Shown here: one piece after another, positions 18,411-29,300 of the stretch
Layout of the letters: each line of letters begins with the position of its first letter
Position numbering within the stretch: the stretch's first letter is position 1
Source: Paenibacillus sp. SYP-B3998
GTDB taxonomy: Bacteria; Bacillota; Bacilli; Paenibacillales; NBRC-103111
Assembly (NCBI RefSeq): GCF_010820665.1
Contig: NZ_JAAIKC010000014.1
Span: 1 to 64,000, forward strand
DNA length: 64,000 bases
Direction: 5' to 3'
Position numbers and translations under genes: made by a program
Notes under the pieces: generated by a model
What the model saw: the letters and a program-made list of their open reading frames with translations, nothing else
Told to the model about the DNA's origin: nothing
Database searches by the model: none

Positions 18411-18519
18411 TAAGCAGTTCAATATCATTCGAACTACCAGCCATAGCCCACAGGTGGGTCTGCTGTTTTGGATGAACGATGTAGTCCGTGCTCCTTAAGA
18501 GCTCCTCTAAAGTCTTTCT
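18366..18519 (-). pseudogene. coding-like remnant of unknown protein
   Basis: Minus-strand frame RKTLEELLRSTDYIVHPK then QQTHLWAMAGSSNDIELL and INKDEWDLLLNAEAF reads as protein but lacks a start, and its end overlaps the SUFU-like remnant on the other strand. Not recognised. Confidence 0.3.
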
Positions 18520-18684
18520 ACAATACTGAGTTCAAGGCACGATGAAAGAACCTGCGCGAGGACTTGGTTCGTCGCTCCATCTTTGACATATGACAGTTAA
18601 GCTCGTTGCCCCTTACCATATCAAATCGTTTTTAATTGCAAAACAGCATTACTGCTCTAGCTGACTCATCCAAGTTCAAAAGTT
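18520..18684. other. short non-coding stretch
   Basis: Nothing recognisable between the remnant at 18366-18519 and the hairpin at 18685. Confidence 0.3.
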
Positions 18685-18726
18685 AAAAAACAAGCTTAGT
18701 CATCCGCTCCGACTAAGCTTGTTTTT
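18685..18726. terminator. bidirectional terminator
   Basis: AAAACAAGCTTAGTC (18687-18701) and GACTAAGCTTGTTTT (18711-18725) form a perfect 15-bp stem with A/T tracts on both sides, serving the giant protease gene on the minus strand. Confidence 0.7.
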
Positions 18727-18870
18727 ATTGTTAAATCTTTGTATTGATTAGATTATTACCATCTAAGTCACTGCTAGTGTTATTGCTGTTGGGGTCAACA
18801 GTCCCCATATCATGACTATATTGAAACTGGTAGAATTCGAGGTCACACCGCGTCGTAAGCAATAATGAAC

Positions 18871-21800
18871 TTACCTTACTTTTAACGGAGTCCTACTCCA
18901 ACCGTTGGGCGTCACATATCCAAGTTGTCCATAATTGTTAGAACCCCATGCCCAAAGACTTCCATCTGTTTTTAACGCTAAACTATGAGACATTCCTGCT
19001 ACGACATTCTCCACTCCACTGATCGTTGTTAGTTGTACTGGACTAAAGCGATCTATATTCGTTCCATCCCCCAGATTCCCCGAATAATTATATCCCCATG
19101 CCCATACAGCCCCATTATTATTGACGGCAAAGCTAACATTACCGCCTGCCGAAACATGACTAATTTGATTAAGTCCTGGGACTAGATTTCCGTCAGGATA
19201 ACGATTATTGTTACCATTTCCCAGAGTACCAAAATTATTAGCTCCCCAAGCAGCTACTCTTCCATCCTTCAATAAAGCTAAACTATGAGATGCTCCTGCT
19301 GATACTTCGGTAACATTTGTTAATATTTTAACTGGAGTTGCTACAATATCTCTAGGCAAGTTACCGACCTGCTTAACTTGGTTATCTCCCCACCCCCATA
19401 CAGATCCATCATTTTGTATGGCTAAGTTATGTGCATTTCCAGCATCTATGGCACTTATCCCGGCTAATCCGAGAACTGGTGCTGGTTTATATCGTGATAT
19501 AACCGTGCTGCCATCTCCTAACTGTCCAAGTTCGTTCGCTCCCCATGCCCATACGGTTCCATCACTTTTTAATGCTATGCTGTAGTTTGATCCTGCCGCC
19601 ACATTAATGATAGAACTTAGCCCTGGTACTTGTACTGGAGTGGGCTGCTTTGCTGCGTTACCGTTTCCTAATTGGCCTTTATCATTAGCTCCCCATGCCC
19701 ATACAGTTCCATCATTTTTCAGGGCAATACTATGACTTGTACCTGCAGCAATTCGGCTGACCCCACTTAATCCAATTATATTAACTGCAGTACTCTTCGA
19801 TACGAATGTTCCGTCACCAAGCTCACCTGAGTTGTTACTCCCCCACGACCAAACGGTTCCATCACTCTTTAGTTGTAGACTGTGGGTTGAACCTGCGGCA
19901 ACCATTGGCACGTTACTAACAGACGTTCTAAGCATCATCCATCCTTCATCAGACCAAACAGACCAAGTCGTACCATCGCTTGCTTTGACTCTTACTCGAA
20001 GTTTTTGATTCACAGGCAATTCACTCATTGCAGTCCAGCTATTACTAGTACTATTTGTATTTTGTGTAGCAATACCAGAATCCAGTATCACTGTTGTCCC
20101 TGCTTCATCCAATACCTGAACCTGGTACGATGCAAAACTTGCTAATGCTTTGGCTATCTGATTCCATGATATTTCGGGTTTAGTGCCAATCAGAATTGAA
20201 GGGCTCTGTTGCGTTCCAAACGGTGAAGTCAACGTCACCACTGGTATTTTTTCGGACATCACTGCTCGAGGCAAATAGACATTTGTTGTTGTCCCTAACC
20301 CTAGCTGACGCCCATTATTATCTCCCCATGCCCAAACTGAACCATCGTTCCTCATTGCCAAAGTGTGATCACTACCGGCGGACATATTATTCACATCACT
20401 AATTGATGTCAGTTGCACAGGATTATTATTGTTTATATTTGTACTATTTCCTAATTGACCTGAAGCATTGTTTCCCCATGTCCATAGAGTCCCATCGCTT
20501 TTTAGAGCTACATAATGTGACGAGGCTGCTACCTGCTTTATATCAGTTAAACCATTAACCTGTTTTACTAAAGCATTTGACACCCCGCCCCAAGTCCACA
20601 CGGTACCATCCTGCTTCACTGCAAGACTACCGAGTCCATCACGTGCAGATGCTGCTATTTGGACAATTCCATTTAATCCAACTACTTGTACGGGGTTCAT
20701 CCGATTAGTTGTCGTTGTATCTCCTAATTGCATATAATTGTTAATTCCCCACGCCCATATCGTACCATCATTTTTTAAAACTAGACTAAATTGATTTCCA
20801 GCAGATATATCTTTCACGCCATTAATTTGTTTTTGTATAGGAGATAAACTATTAGTAGAAGAACCACTTCCATTTCCTATTCCCCATGCCCATAACGTGC
20901 CATCACTTTTTAAGGCTAAACTATGACCTACTCCGGCAGATATAGCAACAACGTTAGTTAGATTCGGAACTTGTACTGCTGTCAATCGATTCGTAGTAGT
21001 CCCATCTCCAAGCTGGCCACTATAGTTCGCTCCCCATGCCCATACAGTTCCATCATACTTCAACGCTAAAGAGTGATTTCCATATCCCAAAGTAGATATC
21101 GCCCTTACATTACTTAAATTAGCCACTTGAACAGGTGTTGATTTGGTCACTGTTGTCCCATCACCAATCTGCCCGTACATATTATTCCCCCAAGCCCATA
21201 CTGTTCCATCATCTTTCAGCATTAGGCTGTGATTATCTCCTGCTTTAACCATAGAACCTTGTGGATATTGAGAGAGAACAAACCACTTAGGACTCGACCA
21301 ATCAGACCAAACTGTTCCAACGCTAGCTTTAACTCGCACCTTTAACTTAATGTCTTTTACCAAGTTATTTAAAGCTAATTTCTTTATGTTGGAGTTACTA
21401 TTTTCATTAACAATTCCAGTATCGAATAGTACAGTATTATTTTGATCTAAAACTTGAAGCTGGTAACCAGTAAAGTCCGAGTTACTCGAATCTGTTTGCA
21501 CCCAAGTAACCGTTGGTGTCGAATTGTAATACCAGGGCTCTAACTCTGTTCCTATTAGAGACGTTATTTCTACAGCAGGCTTTAATTGTAATTGTGGAAT
21601 AACGTAAAAGTTTATCTCTTTAGGCAATGTCTCATTAGTTGAAACATATCCTAAACCTAACTGCCCACTCTCATTTTTCCCCCATGAATAAATCTTTCCA
21701 TCGTTTTTTATTACAAAATTAGTTTCTTTCCCAGCAAAAACAGCGTTAATTGAATCTAATCCTTGAATCTGTTGGGGAACATTTCCGATTCCATATCCCC

Positions 21801-24800
21801 ACCCCCATACAGTTCCATCTTCTCGTAATGCTAAAGCATTGGATCTTCCTGCCGAAATTGCAATAAATCTTCCGTTTACTAATACCTTGGTTGGCGTAGA
21901 TCTTTTTACAGGTGCAGTGTATTTATGGATTTGATAGGTCATTGGAAGGCCATTTCCTAGTTCCCCATTACCATTAATCCCCCAACTCCAAATACTCCCA
22001 TCACTATCCAAAGCTAAACTATAACTACCGCCTGCCGATATCGCAACGATTGAATTTAAGTTTACAACTTGAATAGGTGTAGTAGAGCCTGTGGCATCAA
22101 GGTTCGACATATCTGAATAGTACATATGGTCATCAAAATCTGTAAATCCATATTCAGTATATTTACCATCTCCCAACTGCCATCCCCCATTACAACCCCA
22201 AGACCAAATTGTCCCGTTACTTTTAAGGGCTATACTATGACAATATCCCGCGGAAATAGAAATTACAGAATTAAGATCTTTGACCTTCGAAGGAGAATGT
22301 ATTCTGTTATATGGAGTATCGTTGATTCCAATACCCAACTTACCACTTGCATTATTTCCCCATGACCAAACTTCTCCACTATCAGTTAATGCTAAATCAT
22401 GGTCATATCCTGATGAGACATAAACCGCGTTGGTAACACTAGCAACTTTATTGGGGACTTTCCCATCCACGGGACCAATTACTCCCAGTCCTTCTGCAGT
22501 CACATTACCCATTTCCCATACTGAACCATCTTTTTTAATAAACAGGCTACGTTTTTCTCCAGCAGACATGCTTTTTAAATTTTCAATATTGTCACTAACA
22601 ATGGGACTTGTCAAATTTCTTTTATTTACTTCACCAAGCTGTCCTGAACTGTTATTTCCCCAAGTCCAAAGAACTCCGTTACTTTGAGTTAGTAAGCCAT
22701 GATCTCCGAATGATGATAACAATGGAGTAGTGAAAATAGTATAGTTATCGCTTATTTCTGAAAAATTACTTGCCCTATCTTTTGCTTTTAGTTGGATGTT
22801 ATAAGTTGTTCCTGGTGTTAGGTTTCCTACTATGAATCTTGAATTTGCTGTAGAACCTACCTCTTTTGAATCCACGTAGACTATATATGTCTCAACACCA
22901 CTTAAATTATCTGTTGAAGGAGTCCATGCTATCGAGATAGTATTTGTTGCCCTATTTGTAACATTTACTCCGTTTGGTGTAGATGGAACAGTCTTGTCAA
23001 TTTTAATGACAGAATGTGATTCCTCGCTAATGTTACCTGCATTATCTAAACTACGAGCAAAAATATCTAAAATGCCTTCATTTGAAAAAGTCATAGGATT
23101 AATATAATCTTTCCACGACTCGTCAACTTTGAACCTATATTGTGTTTTTTGCACACCACTGAGCTTATCTATACCTGGAGTAATAGAGACATTCACATCT
23201 TTGTTTGTCCAATTACTTTCACTAAGGTTGATTACAGGTTTGCTAGGAGCAGTTTTATCAATCAAAATTAATGCGCGTGCCTCAGAGCTAATATTACCTG
23301 CGTTATCAATGGAATGTGCAAAGATTTCTGTCTTACCTTCAGTAGTTACAGTAACGGGTGAAGTGTAGTTAACCCAGATTCCATCATTACCCACTTTATA
23401 CTGTGTATTTTTTATACCGCTTCCGTTGTCCATCCCTTCAATTATTGTAAAAGATACATCAGTATTGGACCAATCATTACTACTTAAATTAATCGTCGGC
23501 TGTGTTGGGCTTGTTTTATCAATATAAACAGTGACTTTTGCTTCAGTGCTTATATTACCGGCAATATCTATACTACGAGCATAAATTGTAGTTTCTCCCT
23601 CTGAGCTAACTAATATAGGTGAGGAGTAATCAGACCAATTTCCTGTCTCACTGATCCTAATTTGACTTTTAAGAACATGACTTTCTTGATCTGTCCCCGC
23701 AATGATTTGGACTGTTACATTGTTTTTTGTCCAATTGCTCTCACTCATTATTATCTGCGGAACTGTTGGTGGAGTTTTATCTATCTGTGGTTGCCTGCTA
23801 ACTTCAATGCTTATATTACCGGCAACATCTATTGTCCTAGCATATACAAAACTTGTACTAGTTACTATAAAAGGTGCTATGTAATCAGTCCATGGATCCG
23901 TATTGTTTAACCTGTACTGACTTTTTTGAGCACCACTGCCATCATCAAATCCATTTTTTATGGTGACAACGACATCACCATTAGTCCAAGTTGAAGGGCT
24001 AAATTCTATAATAGACTGCAATGGAGATATTCTATCTATATAAATTTTTGTAATTTTATTTGATTCTATATTGTTATTTGTATCCACAGAATGATAAATT
24101 AGCGAAACTGTTTTATTATTATCTAATGTGACAGGACCATTGTAATTAATCCAATTTGCACCACCATCAATACTATATTCGGTTGCTCTAATACCCGAAT
24201 CATCTGATGCAGTTAATTGAAAAACAACAGGACTTGTGTAGAATCCCCCCCCTCCCTTTACACCAGAGATAATACTTAAGACAGTCGTTGGGGGAGTTGT
24301 GTCCCCTTTAATGGTTATCTTCTGAGATTTTATAGTCTCGACATTATTACTGTTATCTGTTGACTTATATTTTAAAGAGTATACCTTAGGAACAGTTAAG
24401 GTAATGGGGCCTGAGTAAAGGTTCCAGCTTGCTCCACCATCAAGGCTGTATTCAGTCTTCTGTACTCCCGATAAATCATCTACAGCAGTAAACTGAATTT
24501 GAACCGTTCCATAGTAAATACCTGACCCCATTGAACTACCTGTAATATTAATGGATGTACTCGGCGGAGTTACATCACTTGTTATGCCTACAAATCCATT
24601 GGAATTTAGTGGTAATTGTACTCCGTACACGTCGAATTGCACTGTCTTGTTGTATTGTTCTTTGATTGCTGACGCAATATTCACAAGCCCAAATCCATTC
24701 ACTTTATCTGATTGATTCGAATCGGCAGATTGGAGTAGTGCCAACCTGACTTGCTCGTTTGTCCAAGTAGGATGAGCTGACCATACTAAAGCTGCGGCTC

Positions 24801-25977
24801 CTGCTACAAAAGCTGATGATGCAGAAGTTCCCCAAACCTTGACATAACTATTCCCTACACTTGTAGTCAATATATCTGTACCGGGAGCTAGTAATTCCAA
24901 TCGTTCACCATAATTTGTGAAGCTTGAAACAGATAAATCTTGATTAATAGAACCAACCGATAGGACAGTTTCCGAATTAGCAGGGTACCTCAAAGTATTA
25001 ATTCCATCGTTACCTGCTGCAGAAATTAGCAATATACCGGCTTGCCAAGCTTGCTGCAAAGCTTCGGATAATGCCTGACTTTCTTCTAATCCACCAAAAC
25101 TCATATTAATAATATTCATATGATTATCGATTGCCCAATCGATACCGGAGATAATTTGACTATAATACCCTTCACCTTTATCCCCCAACACTTTTACTGC
25201 ATACAATTCAGATGAAGGTGCAATGCCTTTAATACCGATTTTATTTATTTGAGAAGCAATTATCCCAGCTACTTTAGTTCCATGTCCTTGAACATCTTCA
25301 TACGACCCACTTGGAAAGGATACCCCTCCAGTAACATGAAGATCATTATTTAATGAATCTATTCCTGTATCTAGTACTGCAATTTTAATACCTTGACCGT
25401 AATTATTATTTTCATGAAGTTCATCAGCATGTAAGAAATCATATCCCCACGACTTCTCTTCATATGTATCCTCCACAACAGTGTTAACCGAATTTAACAA
25501 AACTGCCTTCTTATTCTTTTCTATGTATGAAATTTCCGAATTCTGCGAAAGCTGAACCATTTGGTCATCAGTAAGATCAGCTAATACAAATGGAAAATGT
25601 TCATATTCTTGTCGAATATGAACTTGATTTCTCTTGCTAATAAATTCATTCTTCATTCTTTTTTTTGCGTCTAAAGATTTAAACTTGACGATATAGGAGT
25701 GTGTCAAATCATTATAAACAGATCCATTTACCGTGCCATTTATTATATTCAGATCCACAGGCATATTGACTTGAGATTGTTTATAGGCTGGAGGAATATG
25801 CTGCACTGCACTCCCGTAGGTTGAATTCTCTACCGAACTCGGAGAGTAAGCATCACTATTAATATTTTGAGTATCTATCTCCCAATTCTCAGCAAATACA
25901 TTACCCATAAGGCTAAACAACATTAAAATAATAAGCATTTGTGCAAGAACCCTTTTTATAGCCGCTTTATTCTGCAA
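18871..25977 (-). CDS. giant secreted subtilase with Ig-like repeats and three RCC1 propellers
   Basis: 2368 residues from a TTG at 25977 (GGGGAGT 8 bases upstream). Signal peptide 1-29 (ends NVFAEN), inhibitor I9 prodomain about 68-147, peptidase S8 domain with the triad D203 (AVLDTGID), H232 (GHGTKVAG), S385 (GTSASSAF). Then two OmpL47-like units, about five Ig-like units with the IDKTxPxxPxIxxSxxxWT signature, one fibronectin III domain (about 995-1080), and RCC1 repeats. The WxWGxNxxGQLGxG motif occurs seven times in each of three blocks (about 1090-1450, 1580-1905, 2020-2368), separated by two ~95-residue fibronectin-like linkers: three seven-bladed propellers, probably binding modules. 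The gene is divergent from a second, smaller subtilase with a similar I9/S8 front end. No SLH or LPXTG anchor is seen, so it may be released. Confidence 0.85.
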   Translation of the reverse strand: MQNKAAIKRVLAQMLIILMLFSLMGNVFAENWEIDTQNINSDAYSPSSVENSTYGSAVQHIPPAYKQSQVNMPVDLNIINGTVNGSVYNDLTHSYIVKFKSLDAKKRMKNEFISKRNQVHIRQEYEHFPFVLADLTDDQMVQLSQNSEISYIEKNKKAVLLNSVNTVVEDTYEEKSWGYDFLHADELHENNNYGQGIKIAVLDTGIDSLNNDLHVTGGVSFPSGSYEDVQGHGTKVAGIIASQINKIGIKGIAPSSELYAVKVLGDKGEGYYSQIISGIDWAIDNHMNIINMSFGGLEESQALSEALQQAWQAGILLISAAGNDGINTLRYPANSETVLSVGSINQDLSVSSFTNYGERLELLAPGTDILTTSVGNSYVKVWGTSASSAFVAGAAALVWSAHPTWTNEQVRLALLQSADSNQSDKVNGFGLVNIASAIKEQYNKTVQFDVYGVQLPLNSNGFVGITSDVTPPSTSINITGSSMGSGIYYGTVQIQFTAVDDLSGVQKTEYSLDGGASWNLYSGPITLTVPKVYSLKYKSTDNSNNVETIKSQKITIKGDTTPPTTVLSIISGVKGGGGFYTSPVVFQLTASDDSGIRATEYSIDGGANWINYNGPVTLDNNKTVSLIYHSVDTNNNIESNKITKIYIDRISPLQSIIEFSPSTWTNGDVVVTIKNGFDDGSGAQKSQYRLNNTDPWTDYIAPFIVTSTSFVYARTIDVAGNISIEVSRQPQIDKTPPTVPQIIMSESNWTKNNVTVQIIAGTDQESHVLKSQIRISETGNWSDYSSPILVSSEGETTIYARSIDIAGNISTEAKVTVYIDKTSPTQPTINLSSNDWSNTDVSFTIIEGMDNGSGIKNTQYKVGNDGIWVNYTSPVTVTTEGKTEIFAHSIDNAGNISSEARALILIDKTAPSKPVINLSESNWTNKDVNVSITPGIDKLSGVQKTQYRFKVDESWKDYINPMTFSNEGILDIFARSLDNAGNISEESHSVIKIDKTVPSTPNGVNVTNRATNTISIAWTPSTDNLSGVETYIVYVDSKEVGSTANSRFIVGNLTPGTTYNIQLKAKDRASNFSEISDNYTIFTTPLLSSFGDHGLLTQSNGVLWTWGNNSSGQLGEVNKRNLTSPIVSDNIENLKSMSAGEKRSLFIKKDGSVWEMGNVTAEGLGVIGPVDGKVPNKVASVTNAVYVSSGYDHDLALTDSGEVWSWGNNASGKLGIGINDTPYNRIHSPSKVKDLNSVISISAGYCHSIALKSNGTIWSWGCNGGWQLGDGKYTEYGFTDFDDHMYYSDMSNLDATGSTTPIQVVNLNSIVAISAGGSYSLALDSDGSIWSWGINGNGELGNGLPMTYQIHKYTAPVKRSTPTKVLVNGRFIAISAGRSNALALREDGTVWGWGYGIGNVPQQIQGLDSINAVFAGKETNFVIKNDGKIYSWGKNESGQLGLGYVSTNETLPKEINFYVIPQLQLKPAVEITSLIGTELEPWYYNSTPTVTWVQTDSSNSDFTGYQLQVLDQNNTVLFDTGIVNENSNSNIKKLALNNLVKDIKLKVRVKASVGTVWSDWSSPKWFVLSQYPQGSMVKAGDNHSLMLKDDGTVWAWGNNMYGQIGDGTTVTKSTPVQVANLSNVRAISTLGYGNHSLALKYDGTVWAWGANYSGQLGDGTTTNRLTAVQVPNLTNVVAISAGVGHSLALKSDGTLWAWGIGNGSGSSTNSLSPIQKQINGVKDISAGNQFSLVLKNDGTIWAWGINNYMQLGDTTTTNRMNPVQVVGLNGIVQIAASARDGLGSLAVKQDGTVWTWGGVSNALVKQVNGLTDIKQVAASSHYVALKSDGTLWTWGNNASGQLGNSTNINNNNPVQLTSISDVNNMSAGSDHTLAMRNDGSVWAWGDNNGRQLGLGTTTNVYLPRAVMSEKIPVVTLTSPFGTQQSPSILIGTKPEISWNQIAKALASFASYQVQVLDEAGTTVILDSGIATQNTNSTSNSWTAMSELPVNQKLRVRVKASDGTTWSVWSDEGWMMLRTSVSNVPMVAAGSTHSLQLKSDGTVWSWGSNNSGELGDGTFVSKSTAVNIIGLSGVSRIAAGTSHSIALKNDGTVWAWGANDKGQLGNGNAAKQPTPVQVPGLSSIINVAAGSNYSIALKSDGTVWAWGANELGQLGDGSTVISRYKPAPVLGLAGISAIDAGNAHNLAIQNDGSVWGWGDNQVKQVGNLPRDIVATPVKILTNVTEVSAGASHSLALLKDGRVAAWGANNFGTLGNGNNNRYPDGNLVPGLNQISHVSAGGNVSFAVNNNGAVWAWGYNYSGNLGDGTNIDRFSPVQLTTISGVENVVAGMSHSLALKTDGSLWAWGSNNYGQLGYVTPNGWSRTPLKVR

Positions 25978-26038
25978 TCGCTTCTACTCCCCAATAATTG
26001 AAATTTTCATCTTAGAAATAATAGAAATAACCCTATGG

Positions 26039-26047
26039 TTATTTCAT
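26039..26047 (-). other. two-codon upstream frame (ATG AAA TAA) with perfect ribosome site
   Basis: AGGAGGTGA precedes ATGAAATAA, 60 bp before the TTG start of the giant protease; AAATAACC then pairs with GGGTTATTT just downstream. May be a start-stop leader or simply a ribosome standby site; not shown to matter. Confidence 0.3.
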
Positions 26048-26265
26048 ATTCAATTCACCTCCTAATTTAGATACATTTACCTACTCAATAAATTTAATTC
26101 TTAATTACCTTCAAAACTATGTATTCAAAGTTAAATTTTACTACGTTATTTCCATTTTTCAACTTAATTTTCAATTAATTTATAACACACAAATGAATTT
26201 TGTTGTATTATGAAAATTATTCCTGTTCAATTTTTACATAAAAATAGAGTAAGAGGAGGAGTAAG

Positions 26266-26289
26266 GTGTACAATTATTTGTTTTTCTAG
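26266..26289 (+). other. seven-codon upstream frame before the toxin-subtilase
   Basis: AGGAGGA precedes GTG-TAC-AAT-TAT-TTG-TTT-TTC-TAG. It ends 53 bp before the main ATG. Mirrors the short frame on the other side of the intergenic region. Confidence 0.3.
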
Positions 26290-26342
26290 CATCAAGATTC
26301 AAAATCAAAATTATCTATATTAATTTAATTCGGGAGGAAACA

Positions 26343-29300
26343 ATGGTAAAAGAAAAATTTATAAAATACATAATGTCTTCATGCATGATCTTTATCTTAC
26401 TCTTTCAAATGATCACGCCTGCAATCGCAAATTCCTCAGAAATTAGTAAAACTATTGATAATCTTACTAGTATTACAAACTCAGTTTACAGTTCGAATGG
26501 TGTAACTGATGCAGTATATGGACCTACAAAAAATTACATAGTGAAATTCAAAAAAGATATCGATACAAATAGCTTTATCTCTCGGAAGAAGCTGTCTTCA
26601 AAAAAAATCAATACATTCACACAAAAAAACATCCTTACAATGGATTTAAATGCCAAGGAATTAAGTGAAATTAGTAAAGATAAGGATATAGCTTATGTAG
26701 AAAAAAATGCCACCGCTTCCATTGCTTCTGTTGGAACAATTAAAAAAGATGACACCTTGCTAAAATCTAAAAAGCCTAATTCCAGTACAATTCCATGGGG
26801 AATTAAGGCAATTGGTGCCGATCTCACAATGAACACGAAGTCTGAAGGTAAAAACATTAAAGTTGCCGTCCTGGATACTGGTATTGCGATTCATCCGGAC
26901 TTAAACATTAGTGGCGGAATTTCTTTTATAACTAATAATTCTAGTTATTCAGATGATAATGGTCATGGAACACACGTTGCAGGAACCATTGCAGCTTTAA
27001 ACAATAAATTTGGGGTTGTGGGTACAGCACCTTTAGCTGATCTTTATGCGGTAAAGGTCTTAGATAATAGTGGATCAGGGAACTATGCGGAGATCATTCA
27101 GGGGATATACTGGGCTATTGATAACCGTATGGACATTATTTCCATGAGTTTCGGTGGATCTGAAAATAGCCAATTGTTACATGAAGCAATACAAGAAGCC
27201 AGCAACAATGGAATTCTGATTGTAGCCGCTGCTGGTAATCGTGGACGTGGTGCAGAAACTGAGCTATATCCTGCATTATTTCCTGAGGTCATATCTGTAG
27301 GCGCAACTGATAAGAAAAATCAAAGAGCTGTTTTCTCAAGTACAGGTTCAGAGCTAGATATCGTTGCTCCAGGAACTGATATCTTAAGTACAACGAAAGA
27401 TGGTCAATATGCACTGTTATCAGGGACTTCCATGGCTGTTCCCCATGTTACTGGTGCAGCAGCAACACTTTGGGCAAAAAACAAAAAAATGAGCAGTCAA
27501 CAAATTAAAAATAAGCTCTATGAAACAGCAACTGCTTTAGGAAATACGTCCGAATACGGTCATGGGTTAATCAATGTAGCTAAAGCTCTTGGCCTAGTCA
27601 CGGGCCCAATTCCTCCAATAGAGCAACCAGATAATTCGGAGCCACCTACTACTACACCTGATGGGAATTTTGACATTAATAAAAAGGATGTATTAATCAC
27701 TAATCTAAGTAAGCAATTAAAACACCTAAAAGAGCGTGCAATCGAAGCCAAAAATATACCATTATCTAAAGAAATAGATAGTGATTACAATCAATTGTTA
27801 ATGAAAACTGCGCAACTCCATCAACTTCCAGATCAATTGAAGGGAACTTCTAAATCACAGCGAGTTCTTCAATCAGCTACTGTAAGTGACTACTTTACTA
27901 CAAACGTTTCTGGTTCATTAACAAAAATAGAAAATATTTATAAGTCCTTGTTAACAAAATATGCAAACAGTTTAAATACTTCACTCTCTTCTCAGAGCAA
28001 TGTTAATATTCTTAGCTTTGATAAAATTGGAGATGGACAGTCGATTGCCCAAGGCGGGTCAGCCACTGTTTCATTAACTCTAGATTATGTTACACCTCAC
28101 CCTACTATTGAAGTTACCGTGCAAGAATCCGCTACTCATAACATTGTTGCTTCGGACATTTTATATCCGGGAAACAATATAAATCCAAGCTATACTTGGC
28201 ACTCTTCTCTGTCAAACCGAGTTGGAGAATACGTCATTACTTTCCATTATCCTGATGCACTCGGTTGGGATGACCATTTTACTATCTATGTAACTTCTTC
28301 AGGTACTGGGCTTTATGCACCAACTGGACTACAAATAACCAATCAAACGCGAGATAGCCTCACCATTTCTTGGAATCCGGTCAATGGAGCCAACTCATAT
28401 CTAATTCAAAAGAATGGAACTCCAATCACAAGCACCAATGGAAATTCCTATACATTCACAGGACTCACACCCAATACATCATATATGTTTGGTGTAGCTG
28501 CTTCTAATTCAACGGGAACTAGCAATTATTCAACCATACAGGGCTCTACACAAGGTAACTCAGCTCCTACTGGACTATATGCTGTTCCATCCTATAACAG
28601 CATTACTTTAAGTTGGACACCTGTAACCGATGCAACTCTATATACGGTAAAGCTTAATGGTGCTACGGTAGGTACTACGTCTAGTCCAACATATACATTT
28701 ACGGGTCTTTCAGTACTAACTAGTTATTCACTAAGCGTCTCTGCATCCTATCCATCAGGAATCAGTCCCTTCTCAATGATTACTAGTAAGACCACGGCTC
28801 CACCTATCAATATCAACAATCCAATTGATGTTGATTTACCTTCCGAAGTTTCAGCAATTTATAGTTTTACACCGAATGTTTCTGGGACCTATAGAATATT
28901 CTCTAGCCCTTACGGTGGAATCGGCAGCCCTAATGATACTCTAATAGATCTTTATTCTGACCCTGAGCTCACGAAACTTGTCGTTCCAACAGCAGATGAC
29001 TCAAATGATACTCCATTCTCGGAACTTACCGCTACATTACAATCAGGTGTCGTCTACTACGTAAAATTATATGGATTCGAGACTACTGCTGTACACGCTA
29101 GATTAACTGTTAATTTGTTGGCAGCTATTGCTACTATTCAAAGCAATACACCTATTGATATTGATACGGCTGTAAGAGAAAGTCGTGTATATGAGCTAAA
29201 AACCCTAGACTCGGGATGGTATACCATTAACACTAGTTACTATGGGGGAGTAAGCAATGGTATAAATAACGATACAGTTTTGAACGTATTCAGTGACGTT

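Larger units (their letters stand above)
25978..26342. promoter_or_regulatory. divergent intergenic region of the two subtilase genes
   Basis: AT-rich, 365 bp. Each side carries a very short open frame behind a strong ribosome site (26039-26047 and 26266-26289). No confident -35/-10 pair was assigned. No shared operator was found. Confidence 0.4.
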
